Source of the DNA: an uncultured Collinsella sp.
GTDB taxonomy: Bacteria; Actinomycetota; Coriobacteriia; Coriobacteriales; Coriobacteriaceae
Direction: 5' to 3'
DNA: 64,000 nt
Assembly (NCBI GenBank): GCA_900542155.1
Contig: UQMD01000009.1
Span: forward strand, 16,462 to 80,461
This document shows, one piece after another, positions 33,101-41,301 of this stretch (the stretch's first letter is position 1; each line of letters starts with the position of its first letter). The notes under the pieces were generated by a model, which searched no databases, was not told where the DNA came from, and was given only the letters and a program-made list of their open reading frames with translations. Both the position numbers and the translations under genes were made by a program.

Positions 33101-34077
33101 CCGCTGCCAACAACCATATGACGGACAACAAGGAACACGCTGCCGTTAAGCAGCAGAACCTTGCCGCCTTTAGGAACAACCTTGCCAAGCAAAAGCACGA
33201 AAAGCTGGCGTGGAAAGTTACCTCGCTAAACGCCGGGGACGAAGATCTCACTGCTTTTGATGGCGAGCGCGACTTTTACCTGCATCATTTTTGCCTGCCG
33301 TGGGAAGATCTCGCGCAATACCCAGAGCGCCGGAGTACCGCGCTGCGCATGTCGCATGCTGCAAATGGCTATGCCTATGCAGAAGGCGGGGCATGCAAGG
33401 TGCCGCACTTTGAATTCCCTAGCTACGATGGTGAGCCCGTCGAGCAGATTGCTGCTCGTCTGGAGGATCGTTGCCACTGCAAGGAGGGCTTAAAGGGCGC
33501 GACGGTTCGCCAGGTGAGCCAGGCGGCGGCGCGCGTACCCGAGCTGCTGTCAATTCGCGAAGTGCGTGAGCGTTGGTCGAGCGACGGGGTGCCCACAACG
33601 CTGCAGCCGGCGGCGACGGCGCACATGACGCCCTATATGTTCCAGGCGGTCTACCTGGGTGAGCTGGGAGAATCTGCCGGAAGGGCAATCTTTGAGGCAT
33701 ATTACGACGGCCGCTATTCGCTTACGCGTGGCGATGCGGCACACGCCGAGACAGGTGGCGACTTTGAGGTGCTCGATGCTGCTGGCAACACGACCGGGGT
33801 ATGGATCGATTTTAAGCACTATCGCATCGGTGCCTATATCGCTTATGTTCGCGACGGTCGCGAGGCGTCGGATGCCGAGCGCTTTAGGGCGAAGGCTCAA
33901 AAGGTTGGGGCGAAACGCCTGCTAATCGTCAACGTTTTGGCTGATGAGGCAGCGCTTGAGTGCGTGCCCAAGGCACTCGATGCTGAGGGGACTGTGTTCT
34001 CCGTTCCTTATATGGCCGCCGACGGTGCAATCAATTTGGAGATGATGGAGGCGATCGGCCGTGCAATCGAAGCATAA
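30145..34077 (+). CDS. DinG-like superfamily 2 helicase fused to a C-terminal PD-(D/E)XK-like nuclease domain
   Basis: 1310 residues. Walker A FLGATTGSGKNYTAEQV (Lys60), motif Ia-like YLVFVVPGKDNRDNYVASV, motif II LFIFDEIDHMKADIL (about 285), motif III CMSATWSAPT (about 581) and motif VI IVAQAVGRLMRTS (about 936). The SAT-W and Q-GR-RT patterns are closest to DinG/Rad3-type helicases. The last 120 residues contain GDFEVLDAAGNTTGVWIDFKHYRIG (Asp-x-Lys near 1220), a nuclease-fold core, then KRLLIVNVLA. ATG 30145 follows CGGAGGTTTGACC. The gene overlaps the next one by 17 bp. Probably a defence effector acting with that partner. Not matched to a named system. Confidence 0.75.
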   Translation: MAMWDLNCQSNPSSADDKELAPYLARQKAMREFFERALFAPKDQGNNGLYFLGATTGSGKNYTAEQVTADLIAGGWDDSGCFNKCPGRRYLVFVVPGKDNRDNYVASVRKLLVEQGMDGDAAQRMVFDLPRAGDNILHWIETTRGKGAVGVRDIPCPIEADDESSHRIIKRAWGNAMEIADDLLGILDTRNRLGGVADRLTPALRDKLSSADASLRWAVSHELKNITRGMEVIPQIWPSALLNDESIPHVIALTPQKLINRIDTVTGAGVVLFNAMAAEKGLFIFDEIDHMKADILSTLTDDPVTFQPDEVLRILDRHFNGGVVDPLLLGNRDQWMAVYTHASTSGDHKGSNAERNRVSRASVEEDAEEIAKDAKKIQKALASCIKDMKLRPPFALSDEAKEEQLSGRHLFGSDDISVGDNSANPLRFKLNEGGTRNMIITRGGSGQQTVSKAVRRARGLVRMVVGHLARCATLMDKLYYGSISYKDDLSRKNIIDALGIRNNQTSEKYFWDSLMLALFFKDRKNDEIDAADDSMYARGVDYLVMETTIEHMFTTYLTSHGIERMPEAYLASIAAKAPCVCMSATWSAPTVKNFNLDYLDEVHGVVRKDAWIGELNQEIVRQTKLFNKQAAKEYDVDIAWVDESKEIAGMVALAGGAFGGIIVSPDEVYERAMRFFDGIGVSEGLAVRLRLKIADRVGVSDAKSIEFELKRLSKTLVAVSTWARGVARNEQRAGAVFTTRHMGNHGEFNSLALDLAREIVAELVIRNIKCPEMSYEKSLEAAKDMVPCFNAAEWDAGWRGAQKRLELGQPTLMFINLSAGGFSKNLKYKVPENLCDMVHQVDCGFENADRRPKMDLDFLYIESPTSRLTWGVEINSNKFVQQALLGVVEQEELVARGEVPFTQKRRNVRMLLSGVNKSLPVRDTLSYQVEGARIVAQAVGRLMRTSVKMPCVQVLLDREIANDCNFSFLHDLPMGYELEQVVGACAAANNHMTDNKEHAAVKQQNLAAFRNNLAKQKHEKLAWKVTSLNAGDEDLTAFDGERDFYLHHFCLPWEDLAQYPERRSTALRMSHAANGYAYAEGGACKVPHFEFPSYDGEPVEQIAARLEDRCHCKEGLKGATVRQVSQAAARVPELLSIREVRERWSSDGVPTTLQPAATAHMTPYMFQAVYLGELGESAGRAIFEAYYDGRYSLTRGDAAHAETGGDFEVLDAAGNTTGVWIDFKHYRIGAYIAYVRDGREASDAERFRAKAQKVGAKRLLIVNVLADEAALECVPKALDAEGTVFSVPYMAADGAINLEMMEAIGRAIEA

Positions 34078-35956
34078 CCAGCCGTGCGGTTTGGGAGACA
34101 TCGCCGTATCAGAGCTCGTGTTGCAGCTCGATGCCGCTGCTGCCGAGGAGCGCTACTCGGTCTTTTGGTGCAACGTCGGCGATGCGGGCAAGCATGCCGT
34201 GGCGAACTTTATGGCCGATGTGTGCCAGACGGGCAAGGTCGTCGCGCTCACGCAGCTTGCAGACAACCGCGTCTTTCTGATGGTCAAAGCGGGCGTGCAG
34301 ACGGGCGACCTTAATGCCTCGATTTATCAGGAGCAGATAGTTCCGATTAAAACTAATTGGAACGAGTTGGACGATTACGTTGCGTTCCGCTTGCTGTTCA
34401 ACTCCTGCTCTCAGTTTGAGGGGATTGAGGACGAAGTTCCCAATGACACCGGGCACCTGTATGTCATTAGCGCCAAGGGTGCCCGCCGCGATGCTGTCGA
34501 AAGCGACGGAAGGGGACCTGCCAAGATCGAAACGGTTGAAATCGTTATCGATGAGGATTGCACCTTTGATCTTAAGATTCGGACGTTTACCAAGCGCCGT
34601 GTGCTTATTGGCAGGGCACAAGGTGACGAGAAAGAGCTCGAAAAGATTAAGAGCCAAGTGGGCTACAGGCTATCGCCCGTGGCGACGATGGTGCTTGCCC
34701 ACGAACAAAAAGACGAGTACATCCTGCGCCGAGCCAAGGGCGACAAGCCGTCCAAGCGCCGTGATCTGACGTTCTCGGCCCAGGCGGACAAGGTCGCCTA
34801 TACCAAGAAGGGCATTTTGTATCGAGAGCTGCAGATTCTCGAACGCCGTTACAGCGACTTCGCCCGGGTGACGCTCATGGAATACCCGCGTAAGAGTTTC
34901 TACGAGGTGCTCAAGGGTGATGAGTACGCGCGCGTGGTTGCGGAGCGCATGGCGGGGCAGCGAATCGTGGTGTCGTTTGCGCGCAATGGGCTTGCCGAAG
35001 TGGCGCGCCAGCTGGCCGATCGACTTAACGATTCCTCGTGGGGCGTTCGCGCAACGTATGGCGGAAGGGCCGTGGATTCGCGGGCGCTGAACCTTGTCGT
35101 TGTGCCCAATGAGGTTGCTGAGGACGACGGCTATGCCTTACATGCTGGCGTGGTGGAACAGCACGTGACACCGGATGTGTGCGAGCCACTGTTTAAGGTG
35201 GCGCCAAAGCAAAAGGATCGCAATGCGCAAGAGGCGATCCTGGGCGCCATGCTCAAAGAACTGCTGGTAAAGCAGGATGTTGTCGACGAGCGGGTGACGG
35301 CGTTTGATCTTGATGCTTTGGATATTGAGTCGGTGACGGTGTGTGGCTTGGTCGATGTGCCGCATAAAACAAAGGACAAGATTGAGCTGGATTCGCGTAT
35401 CGCTACGTTGGCGATTGGCGCGGATGGGGGCATGCGCTATGCCTCACATTCGGCAGAGGATGGTCCCGAGGACGAGATGGAGCTCGATCTGCTGACCGCG
35501 GACGGCAAACTCGATAAGGGCGCCTATGTCTTTGACGTGCATGCGAACGGGCAGTCTATGCTTGCGCGCGTGCGGGATACGGGACTGACGACGTTTTCCA
35601 ATAACTTTATGGCCCTGGTGGGTGAGCATCAGCTCACAGGCAAAGCAGGGCGTAAGAAAGAGATTTTCGAGAGCTACAACTCGCCTTATTACGGCATTGG
35701 AACGTTCGAGCGTGCGGGCAAGACTTGCTATTTTGTGGGCGTCAACAACGGCACCCAGGAGGATATGGCGACTGCGATTCACGTGCGTTCGATTGAGGTA
35801 CTCGACGGCGATGATTTGTCTGAGTTGTTGGTTCAGCTGGCCAACATAGGCCTTTCGCGCTATAAGGCTCCGTCCGTGTGGCCGATTCCGGTCAAGTATC
35901 TCAACGAGTGCGCTGCGCGTGAGGGCGCGGTAGAGGATGGCGGTGGCGACAAGTGA
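34061..35956 (+). CDS. Partner of the helicase-nuclease, possibly a divergent PIWI/RNase H-fold protein
   Basis: 631 residues starting at GTG 34061, with GGAGG nine bases upstream inside the helicase gene, so translation is coupled. Features by eye: a Rossmann-like RIVVSFARNGLAEVARQLAD (about 301), then ALNLVVVPNEVAEDDGYALH and VVEQHVTPDVCEP, a strand-rich stretch SPYYGIGTFERAGKTCYFVGV, and a C-terminus ending IGLSRYKAPSVWPIPVKYL, which resembles the R-x-P-x-P-x-xY end of Argonaute/PIWI proteins. The size is below the usual 800 or more for PIWI-RE proteins. No complete DDE/DEDD catalytic set is obvious. The partner helicase type fits PIWI-RE operons (DinG plus REase). The call is tentative. 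Confidence 0.4.
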   Translation: MQSKHNQPCGLGDIAVSELVLQLDAAAAEERYSVFWCNVGDAGKHAVANFMADVCQTGKVVALTQLADNRVFLMVKAGVQTGDLNASIYQEQIVPIKTNWNELDDYVAFRLLFNSCSQFEGIEDEVPNDTGHLYVISAKGARRDAVESDGRGPAKIETVEIVIDEDCTFDLKIRTFTKRRVLIGRAQGDEKELEKIKSQVGYRLSPVATMVLAHEQKDEYILRRAKGDKPSKRRDLTFSAQADKVAYTKKGILYRELQILERRYSDFARVTLMEYPRKSFYEVLKGDEYARVVAERMAGQRIVVSFARNGLAEVARQLADRLNDSSWGVRATYGGRAVDSRALNLVVVPNEVAEDDGYALHAGVVEQHVTPDVCEPLFKVAPKQKDRNAQEAILGAMLKELLVKQDVVDERVTAFDLDALDIESVTVCGLVDVPHKTKDKIELDSRIATLAIGADGGMRYASHSAEDGPEDEMELDLLTADGKLDKGAYVFDVHANGQSMLARVRDTGLTTFSNNFMALVGEHQLTGKAGRKKEIFESYNSPYYGIGTFERAGKTCYFVGVNNGTQEDMATAIHVRSIEVLDGDDLSELLVQLANIGLSRYKAPSVWPIPVKYLNECAAREGAVEDGGGDK

Positions 35957-36000
35957 TGGTGTTGCGCAATTATCGCTCCTAGAACTTTTTGAAATTACGC

Positions 36001-36029
36001 TTGCATTGTAAAAGGGGAGAACATATACT
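36001..36029 (+). promoter_or_regulatory. Sigma-70-type promoter for the surface-protein transcript
   Basis: TTGCAT (36001-36006), a 17-bp spacer and TATACT (36024-36029). It lies 80 bp before the 64-residue gene, with a small GGTCTC-A5-GAGACC palindrome in the leader at 36052-36068. Confidence 0.65.
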
Positions 36030-36109
36030 GCAGCCATAGCACATCAGATGGGGTCTCAAAAAGAGACCAAGCAAACGAGTTTTCAGTTTATGTTGAGAGG
36101 TACTTGAGC

Positions 36110-36304
36110 ATGACCAGCAGAATTTTCCCCCTTTACAACGACAATACCGACCATATCGATCTCAATACCATCTACGGTTGCAGTATTGGTTCTAAGGCCG
36201 AGAACTACATGTTCGCTCAAGATGATCTAGAGCTTAGCTCCGAAGATTATGAGTACCTGAATGATATTGAGCGCGAGCGGGAGTATGAGCTCGGCATCCG
36301 CTGA
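36110..36304 (+). CDS. Small acidic protein of unknown function
   Basis: 64 residues, polar and acidic (SEDYEYLNDIEREREYEL), with no signal or membrane segment. ATG 36110 follows GAGAGGTACTTGAGC; TTG 36104 is an alternative start. It sits in the leader between a good promoter and the large surface protein, about 120 bp before the latter, so both probably share a transcript. Confidence 0.55.
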   Translation: MTSRIFPLYNDNTDHIDLNTIYGCSIGSKAENYMFAQDDLELSSEDYEYLNDIEREREYELGIR

Positions 36305-36423
36305 TGGATGTGGGCTTGTCTCCAACTCCTCCGATTTAATTACCCCGTTATCACCTCTTTTTAGCGGGGCATATTGGATCGATTATGTGTCAAACATCAG
36401 CTCATCGTGGGAAGGAATCGGCA

Positions 36424-39400
36424 ATGAGCAAGAACGTGAACAAGAACATCAATGGCGGCGCTGCGGGTAAGGCGAAGGCCGCCGGGCGTATGGCGACAGT
36501 TGCTGCGGCAACGATCGCCATGACGGGCGGGTCGCTGCTGTCTCCGCTGACTGCGGTGGCGCAGGGTGCGAACGGTGCCGACGCTACTGCGAAGCCGGCT
36601 GCGGTGCTGTCTCCGTTGACGAGCGCGGCTGCTGCTAGCGCTGGCGCGGGCACGGTGTCAGCGGTGCAGAAGGTCGCCAACCTGCAGGCTGCGGTCGATG
36701 CGGCTCGCGCTAAGGCCGCTGCTGCCAAGGCCGATTTGGATGCGGCCGCCGCTCCTTACGACGCCGCCGCTGCCAACCAGCAGCAGGCTCAGAGCGCCTA
36801 CGATGCGGCCCGTGGCACAAGCGACGCTGCCGCTTCTGCAGCTTCGGCCGAGCTGGAGCAGCAGATGGGTGCCGCGCAGGACAAGGCCGATGCGGACGTG
36901 AAGGCGCTCGAGGACGCTCAAGCTGCACTCGATGCCGCAAAGAGGGATCTGACGGACAAGGGTGAAGCCCTGACCGCTGCCCAGAAGACCGCCGACGATG
37001 CCCAGGCTGCGCTCAAGTCCGCGCAGGCCGCTGCTGCCGATGCCACGCCCGAGGCTGTTGCCGCGGCTCAGGCCGCTGCCGAGCAGGCCGCGAGCGAGCT
37101 GGAGCAGGCAAAGCAGCAGGCCGCCGACGCGCAGGTCAGGCTTTCGAATGCCCAGGCTGGCGTTGATGCCGCCGCGGCCAAACAGCAGGACGCGCAAGGC
37201 AAGCTTTCGGCAGCTCAGCAGGCAAAGGATGCGGCCGATAAGGATGTGAATGCCGCTCAGGCGAGCTATGACGCCGCCAAGGCCGATCTCGACCGTGCCG
37301 AGCAGGGTGCCGCGGGCCCGGAGTACGAGGCTGCCAAGGCCAAGGTGGACGCCGCCGCTGCCGCGCTGGACGCCGCCAAGTCGGTCCAGGCGCAGCGCGA
37401 GGGCGAACTCGCTGCTGCCTCGCAGGAAGTGACCACTGCCGAGGGTGAGGTGCAGGCTGCTCAGCAGGCGCTCGCCGTCCAGCAGCAGGCTGCGGCTGAC
37501 GCGCAGTCCAAGTTGGACGCTGCCACGGCTGCTGCGACCGCGGCAGACGCCGCCGTCGATCAGGCTAAGGCCGAGCATGCCAATGCGCTTGCGGCGCTGG
37601 CCGACGCTCAGGCCAAGCTCTCGGCCGCTAAGGACGAGAAGAACGCTGCCGACAAGGCGCTCGACCAGGCAAAGGCTCAAAAGCAGCAGGCCGATCAGGC
37701 TGTAGCTCAAGCGCAGGCCAAGCTCGACGCCGCTCAGGCTACGGCGAACGCCTCGGCGGAAAACTACCGCCAGGGCGCCATTGCGTTCTTTAAGAGCGTG
37801 GGTGCCGACGATGCGGCGGACCTGATTCTCAACTGCAAATATGCCAGCCTCACCAAGGTGGGCGAGGAGGTTGACGCGACGAGTCTGACCAACATGAAGC
37901 AAGCGATTGTGTGGCTCAAGGCGTGCAACAAGTATCGTGCGAGCGTTGGCCTGGGTGAGCTCAAGGTGACGTTTGCCATGATGGCGACCGCGATTGCCGA
38001 TGCGAATTTCTCCGATACCAAGACTGCGCACGCCATGCAGTTCAACGTGGGCGAAAACGTGGCGTGGAACTACGGAAGCGACCCGTTCATCCAGTGGGTC
38101 GATCAGGAGAAGGCCGTCTTTGACCGCGCTGCGGCTACGCTGGGAGCGACGGGCCTTACGGGAAAGGCTGCTTTTGATTTCTACGAGCAGCATGGCGACG
38201 AAATCGATCGCTACGTGGCTGCGCATGGCGGGAGCGTGCATACAGTCGGTCACTACATGAATGTGATCGATCCCGATTACACCGTAACGGGCATGGGGGT
38301 TTGCACGCGCGGGACGATGAACCGTTGGCTTACGCAGGCGCAGACGTTCTCTATGTCTGGAGGATGGTACACGAATGCCGCCAATCCGATGACGGTTGCC
38401 GAATACGAGGCTGCGCTTAATGCGTGGTGTGACTCGTTGGCAAATCCTGGGCAGGGCGTGGACGCGGCTCGTCAGGAGCTTTCTGCCGCTCAGGGCGCGG
38501 CTGCGCAGGCTGGCGGCAAGGTGAGCGCCGCGTCGCAGGCCGCCGCTGCAAGGCAGGCTCAAGTCGATGCTGCTGCCGCCGATGTTGACGCTGCTGCCGC
38601 TGGGGCCTCGGATGCCCAGGCTGCCGTGGGGGAGAAGCAGGCCGCGGCTGAGGCCGCTGCGCGTGCCGTGGCTGATGCCCGCGCCGACGTGGACGCTGCC
38701 AGCGCTGCGGTTACCGCGGCGCAGAGTGTCGTGACTGCCAAGTCTGATGAACTCGATGTCGCCAAGGGCAAGGCTGCCGCTGCCCGGCGTGCGCTGGATG
38801 CCGCTCGCGCCGGCGTTGGCGACAAGGAGAGCGCGCTTGCTGCCGCCCAGGACGAGCTGGCTGCGTACTCTGCCGACGTTGCCGCTGCTCAGCGTGCATT
38901 TGATGCGGCCTCGGCGGTGCTCGAGGGGGCGCGTGCCGTTCAGGCTGACGCGCAGGCTGCAGTGAATGCCGCGCAGGGTGCGGCAGGCCAGGCAGATGCC
39001 GACGTCGCTGCTGCCCAGGCCGAGCTTGTCGCCGCCCAGGCTGCTGCGAGCGGTGCCGGCACGGCTGTGACCGCGGCTCAGGCCGCATCCGTCGCGGCTG
39101 CTGCTCGTGCGGCTCAGCTACATGATGCCGCCGCGGCGCTTGCTCAGGCGACGGAGGACAAGGCCGCTGCCGATGCTGCTGTTGAGGCAGCGGCTTCGGC
39201 GAAGACCGATGCCGAGTCTGGCGTGACTGCGGCGGACGACGCCGTAACGGATGCGACCGCTGATCGCGATGCTTCTGCCGCCGCGGTTGCCCGCCTGCGC
39301 AGGATCAACCTTGCCGACGCCATCGCTAGCGGCCGTGCCAACGATGCGGATGAGGCGCTCAACGCTAAGATCGCTGCAGCCCACGATGCCGCCGAGCGCG

Positions 39401-39774
39401 CCGCAGCTGCCAAGATTGAGCTCGACGCTGCCGTTGCTGCGACGGATGCTGTGGCACCTGCCTACTTGGAGGCGCTTGCCAACTATACCGCCGCCAAGGC
39501 CGAGCTCGACCAGGCTATTGTCGAGCTCAACGCCGAGATCGCTCGCCAAGAGGCCGCCGAGCGCGGGAATGGCGAGCAGACTCAGCCTGCGACGCAGGTG
39601 GCGTACCAGGCCAAGCACATGACCTCGGCGTCCGAGGCCACCACGCAGCAGACGACGATGCCCGCCACGGGCGACGTGTCCAACCTGCTGGGCGAGACGT
39701 TCGTAATTGGAGGCACGGTCCTGGTTGCCGCCGGCGTCTTCCTGTCCGACAAGCGCCGCCAGCTGATCCGTTAG
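36424..39774 (+). CDS. Sortase-anchored alanine-rich coiled-coil surface protein with a central CAP domain
   Basis: 1116 residues. N-terminal signal region (about 1-47, VAAATIAMTGGSLLSPLTAVAQ), then about 400 residues of Ala/Gln/Lys/Asp coiled coil with recurring AQAALDAAK-type units, a CAP/SCP domain at about 449-669 (HAMQFNVGENVAWNY, FIQWVDQEK, HTVGHYMNVIDPDYTVTGMG), a second coiled coil of about 400 residues and a C-terminal sorting signal MPATGD (about 1078), a transmembrane stretch (FVIGGTVLVAAGVFL) and SDKRR. The motif varies from LPxTG. It should be a long rod displaying CAP on the cell wall, suited to adhesion or host contact. ATG 36424 follows GGAAGGAATCGGCA. Terminator at 39799-39844. 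Confidence 0.92.
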   Translation: MSKNVNKNINGGAAGKAKAAGRMATVAAATIAMTGGSLLSPLTAVAQGANGADATAKPAAVLSPLTSAAAASAGAGTVSAVQKVANLQAAVDAARAKAAAAKADLDAAAAPYDAAAANQQQAQSAYDAARGTSDAAASAASAELEQQMGAAQDKADADVKALEDAQAALDAAKRDLTDKGEALTAAQKTADDAQAALKSAQAAAADATPEAVAAAQAAAEQAASELEQAKQQAADAQVRLSNAQAGVDAAAAKQQDAQGKLSAAQQAKDAADKDVNAAQASYDAAKADLDRAEQGAAGPEYEAAKAKVDAAAAALDAAKSVQAQREGELAAASQEVTTAEGEVQAAQQALAVQQQAAADAQSKLDAATAAATAADAAVDQAKAEHANALAALADAQAKLSAAKDEKNAADKALDQAKAQKQQADQAVAQAQAKLDAAQATANASAENYRQGAIAFFKSVGADDAADLILNCKYASLTKVGEEVDATSLTNMKQAIVWLKACNKYRASVGLGELKVTFAMMATAIADANFSDTKTAHAMQFNVGENVAWNYGSDPFIQWVDQEKAVFDRAAATLGATGLTGKAAFDFYEQHGDEIDRYVAAHGGSVHTVGHYMNVIDPDYTVTGMGVCTRGTMNRWLTQAQTFSMSGGWYTNAANPMTVAEYEAALNAWCDSLANPGQGVDAARQELSAAQGAAAQAGGKVSAASQAAAARQAQVDAAAADVDAAAAGASDAQAAVGEKQAAAEAAARAVADARADVDAASAAVTAAQSVVTAKSDELDVAKGKAAAARRALDAARAGVGDKESALAAAQDELAAYSADVAAAQRAFDAASAVLEGARAVQADAQAAVNAAQGAAGQADADVAAAQAELVAAQAAASGAGTAVTAAQAASVAAAARAAQLHDAAAALAQATEDKAAADAAVEAAASAKTDAESGVTAADDAVTDATADRDASAAAVARLRRINLADAIASGRANDADEALNAKIAAAHDAAERAAAAKIELDAAVAATDAVAPAYLEALANYTAAKAELDQAIVELNAEIARQEAAERGNGEQTQPATQVAYQAKHMTSASEATTQQTTMPATGDVSNLLGETFVIGGTVLVAAGVFLSDKRRQLIR

Positions 39775-39798
39775 GGACGGAGGAAAGCGGATCATTTT

Positions 39799-39844
39799 CG
39801 GCGCGCGCCGCAAGGGCATGGGTCCTGCGGCGCGCGCCGCTTTT
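39799..39844 (+). terminator. Terminator of the surface-protein gene
   Basis: A 14-bp GC stem (CGGCGCGCGCCGCA with its complement) with a 13-base loop, followed by CTTTTATC. Confidence 0.9.
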
Positions 39845-39872
39845 ATCTTCAAGATTAATTAAGGAGGGACAT

Positions 39873-40229
39873 ATGCAAATTAGAGGAGAGGCCGCGATTG
39901 CCTGTGGGTTCATGGCGGGCTTGGCAACGGGGCTGCTGTTCGATGGATGTTTCGACAGCTACATCAATCGATTCTGCGATTCTGATTTTCCGAGAGGCTG
40001 GCCTCGGAAAACGGCACCGGCTCGTCAAAAGGCGGATGCGCCCATCAAGTCCCGCAGCGTGGCTGCTTCAAAAACCAAGGTGATCGTCATCAAGAACGGC
40101 AAGATTTATCACCGTTCTGGGGGATGCAAAAACCTTCCTCAAAATGCCATTAGAACAAGCGTGCCACTGGCGACCGCGCTCAAACGAGGAAAGACCCCCT
40201 GTTCAGTATGTTGCCCGCCAGCGGCTTAG
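39873..40229 (+). CDS. Small membrane-anchored protein with C-terminal Cys/His metal-binding-like motif
   Basis: 118 residues. A short hydrophobic N-terminus (about 8-25) could be an anchor or signal. The C-terminus has HRSGGCKNLP ... ALKRGKTPCSVCCP, a common small zinc-binding-like tail also found at the ends of some secreted nucleases. No function is known. ATG 39873 follows AAGGAGGGACAT, a strong ribosome binding site. Confidence 0.7.
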   Translation: MQIRGEAAIACGFMAGLATGLLFDGCFDSYINRFCDSDFPRGWPRKTAPARQKADAPIKSRSVAASKTKVIVIKNGKIYHRSGGCKNLPQNAIRTSVPLATALKRGKTPCSVCCPPAA

Positions 40230-40382
40230 ACGATTCTTCGGGGGTGTTCTGCAAGGACATGGGTCCCTGCGGATACATGGGTTTAAAAACGTGTCCGCAC
40301 GGCATGGGACACTTACCCTGCCGCCCTGCTCTGCCGCGGCGGCATGTACCCAAACAACGATCCTCTAAGGAGTTCGATACCA

Positions 40383-40622
40383 ATGAGCGATAACACCAAG
40401 CATCTCGCAAAGAAGTGCGTCAAGGACGCGGGGCCGTGCCTCGCGTTGTGCCTTGCCGGCGCAGCGGTCGCGCTGCTGGCTGTTCTGGGGCCATTCGACG
40501 TGCTCCGAAGTGCCAGTTCTCTGCACGTTTGCATGGCCCTTGCCGGCGCCATGATGACCGGTGGCGTACTCGATCTGGTTTTTTGGGTGCTCGATCCGTT
40601 TGGATGGAAGAACGAAGGGTAA
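40383..40622 (+). CDS. Small two-helix membrane protein
   Basis: 79 residues with two hydrophobic helices (about 19-38, LALCLAGAAVALLAVLGPF, and 48-70, VCMALAGAMMTGGVLDLVFWVL) and a polar N-terminus. ATG 40383 follows CTAAGGAGTTCGATACCA. It lies just upstream of the metallophosphoesterase pair and could be co-transcribed. Function unknown. Confidence 0.65.
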   Translation: MSDNTKHLAKKCVKDAGPCLALCLAGAAVALLAVLGPFDVLRSASSLHVCMALAGAMMTGGVLDLVFWVLDPFGWKNEG

Positions 40623-40662
40623 GTCCTAAGGAATGGATACCCCGCAGCAACAGGAGGTCCCC

Positions 40663-41301
40663 GTGATCTGGTTTACCAGCGATACTCACTTTGGACACGA
40701 GAACATGCTGCGGCTTAGCGATAGGCCTTGGTCGACTGTTGCGCAGATGAACGACGTCATGGTCGCTAACATTAACAGCAAGGTCGCTGCGGATGATGAG
40801 CTCTACATCTTGGGCGACTTTAGCTTTAAGATGACTGCCCAAGATGCCTACGAGCTGCGCAAAAGCATTGCCTGCAAACGCGTCCACCTGCTGCCCGGCA
40901 ACCATGACAAGGACTGGACGCAGCCTGCGGTAGCGGATGCTTTTATCGTCGAGCCGCCCATTTGCGTGCTCAAGATCGACCGCCAAAAAATCGTGCTGAG
41001 CCACTATCCTATGGTCGACTGGCAGGGCATGTCGCACGGCGGCTGGCATCTTCACGGGCATATCCACAGTTGCGGCGGCGCGTACAACAAGTTCAACCTC
41101 AGACAGGGGCTGCTGCGCTATGACGTGGGCGTGGACGCTAACAGCTACGCCCCGGTAAGTCTGGATGAGCTCAGGTCGTGGTTTGCGCAGGTAGACGAGC
41201 CGATGTGTTGCGTTAAATGGCCGTGGTGGGTCAACGCCACGGGCGACGAGCAGGTCGAGCACGATCTCGAAGCCTATAAGAGTGAAGTGGTGATCCGATG
41301 A
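40663..41301 (+). CDS. Calcineurin-like metallophosphoesterase 1
   Basis: 212 residues from GTG 40663, chosen because AGGAGG sits five bases upstream and the product then opens MIWFTSDTHFGHENML, the family start; ATG 40633 would add ten residues ahead of it. Metal ligands: DTHFGH, GDFSFK, LLPGNHDKD, LSHYPM, HLHGHIHS. The HFGHENML pattern fits the small phage-like phosphoesterases. Substrate is unknown. It overlaps the second phosphoesterase gene by four bases (ATGA), showing coupled translation. Confidence 0.93.
   Translation: MIWFTSDTHFGHENMLRLSDRPWSTVAQMNDVMVANINSKVAADDELYILGDFSFKMTAQDAYELRKSIACKRVHLLPGNHDKDWTQPAVADAFIVEPPICVLKIDRQKIVLSHYPMVDWQGMSHGGWHLHGHIHSCGGAYNKFNLRQGLLRYDVGVDANSYAPVSLDELRSWFAQVDEPMCCVKWPWWVNATGDEQVEHDLEAYKSEVVIR

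Noticed and set aside
36658..38562. 634-codon antisense frame over the coiled-coil surface protein
   Set aside because: Follows from the alanine-rich repeats on the coding strand; no ribosome binding site or domain.
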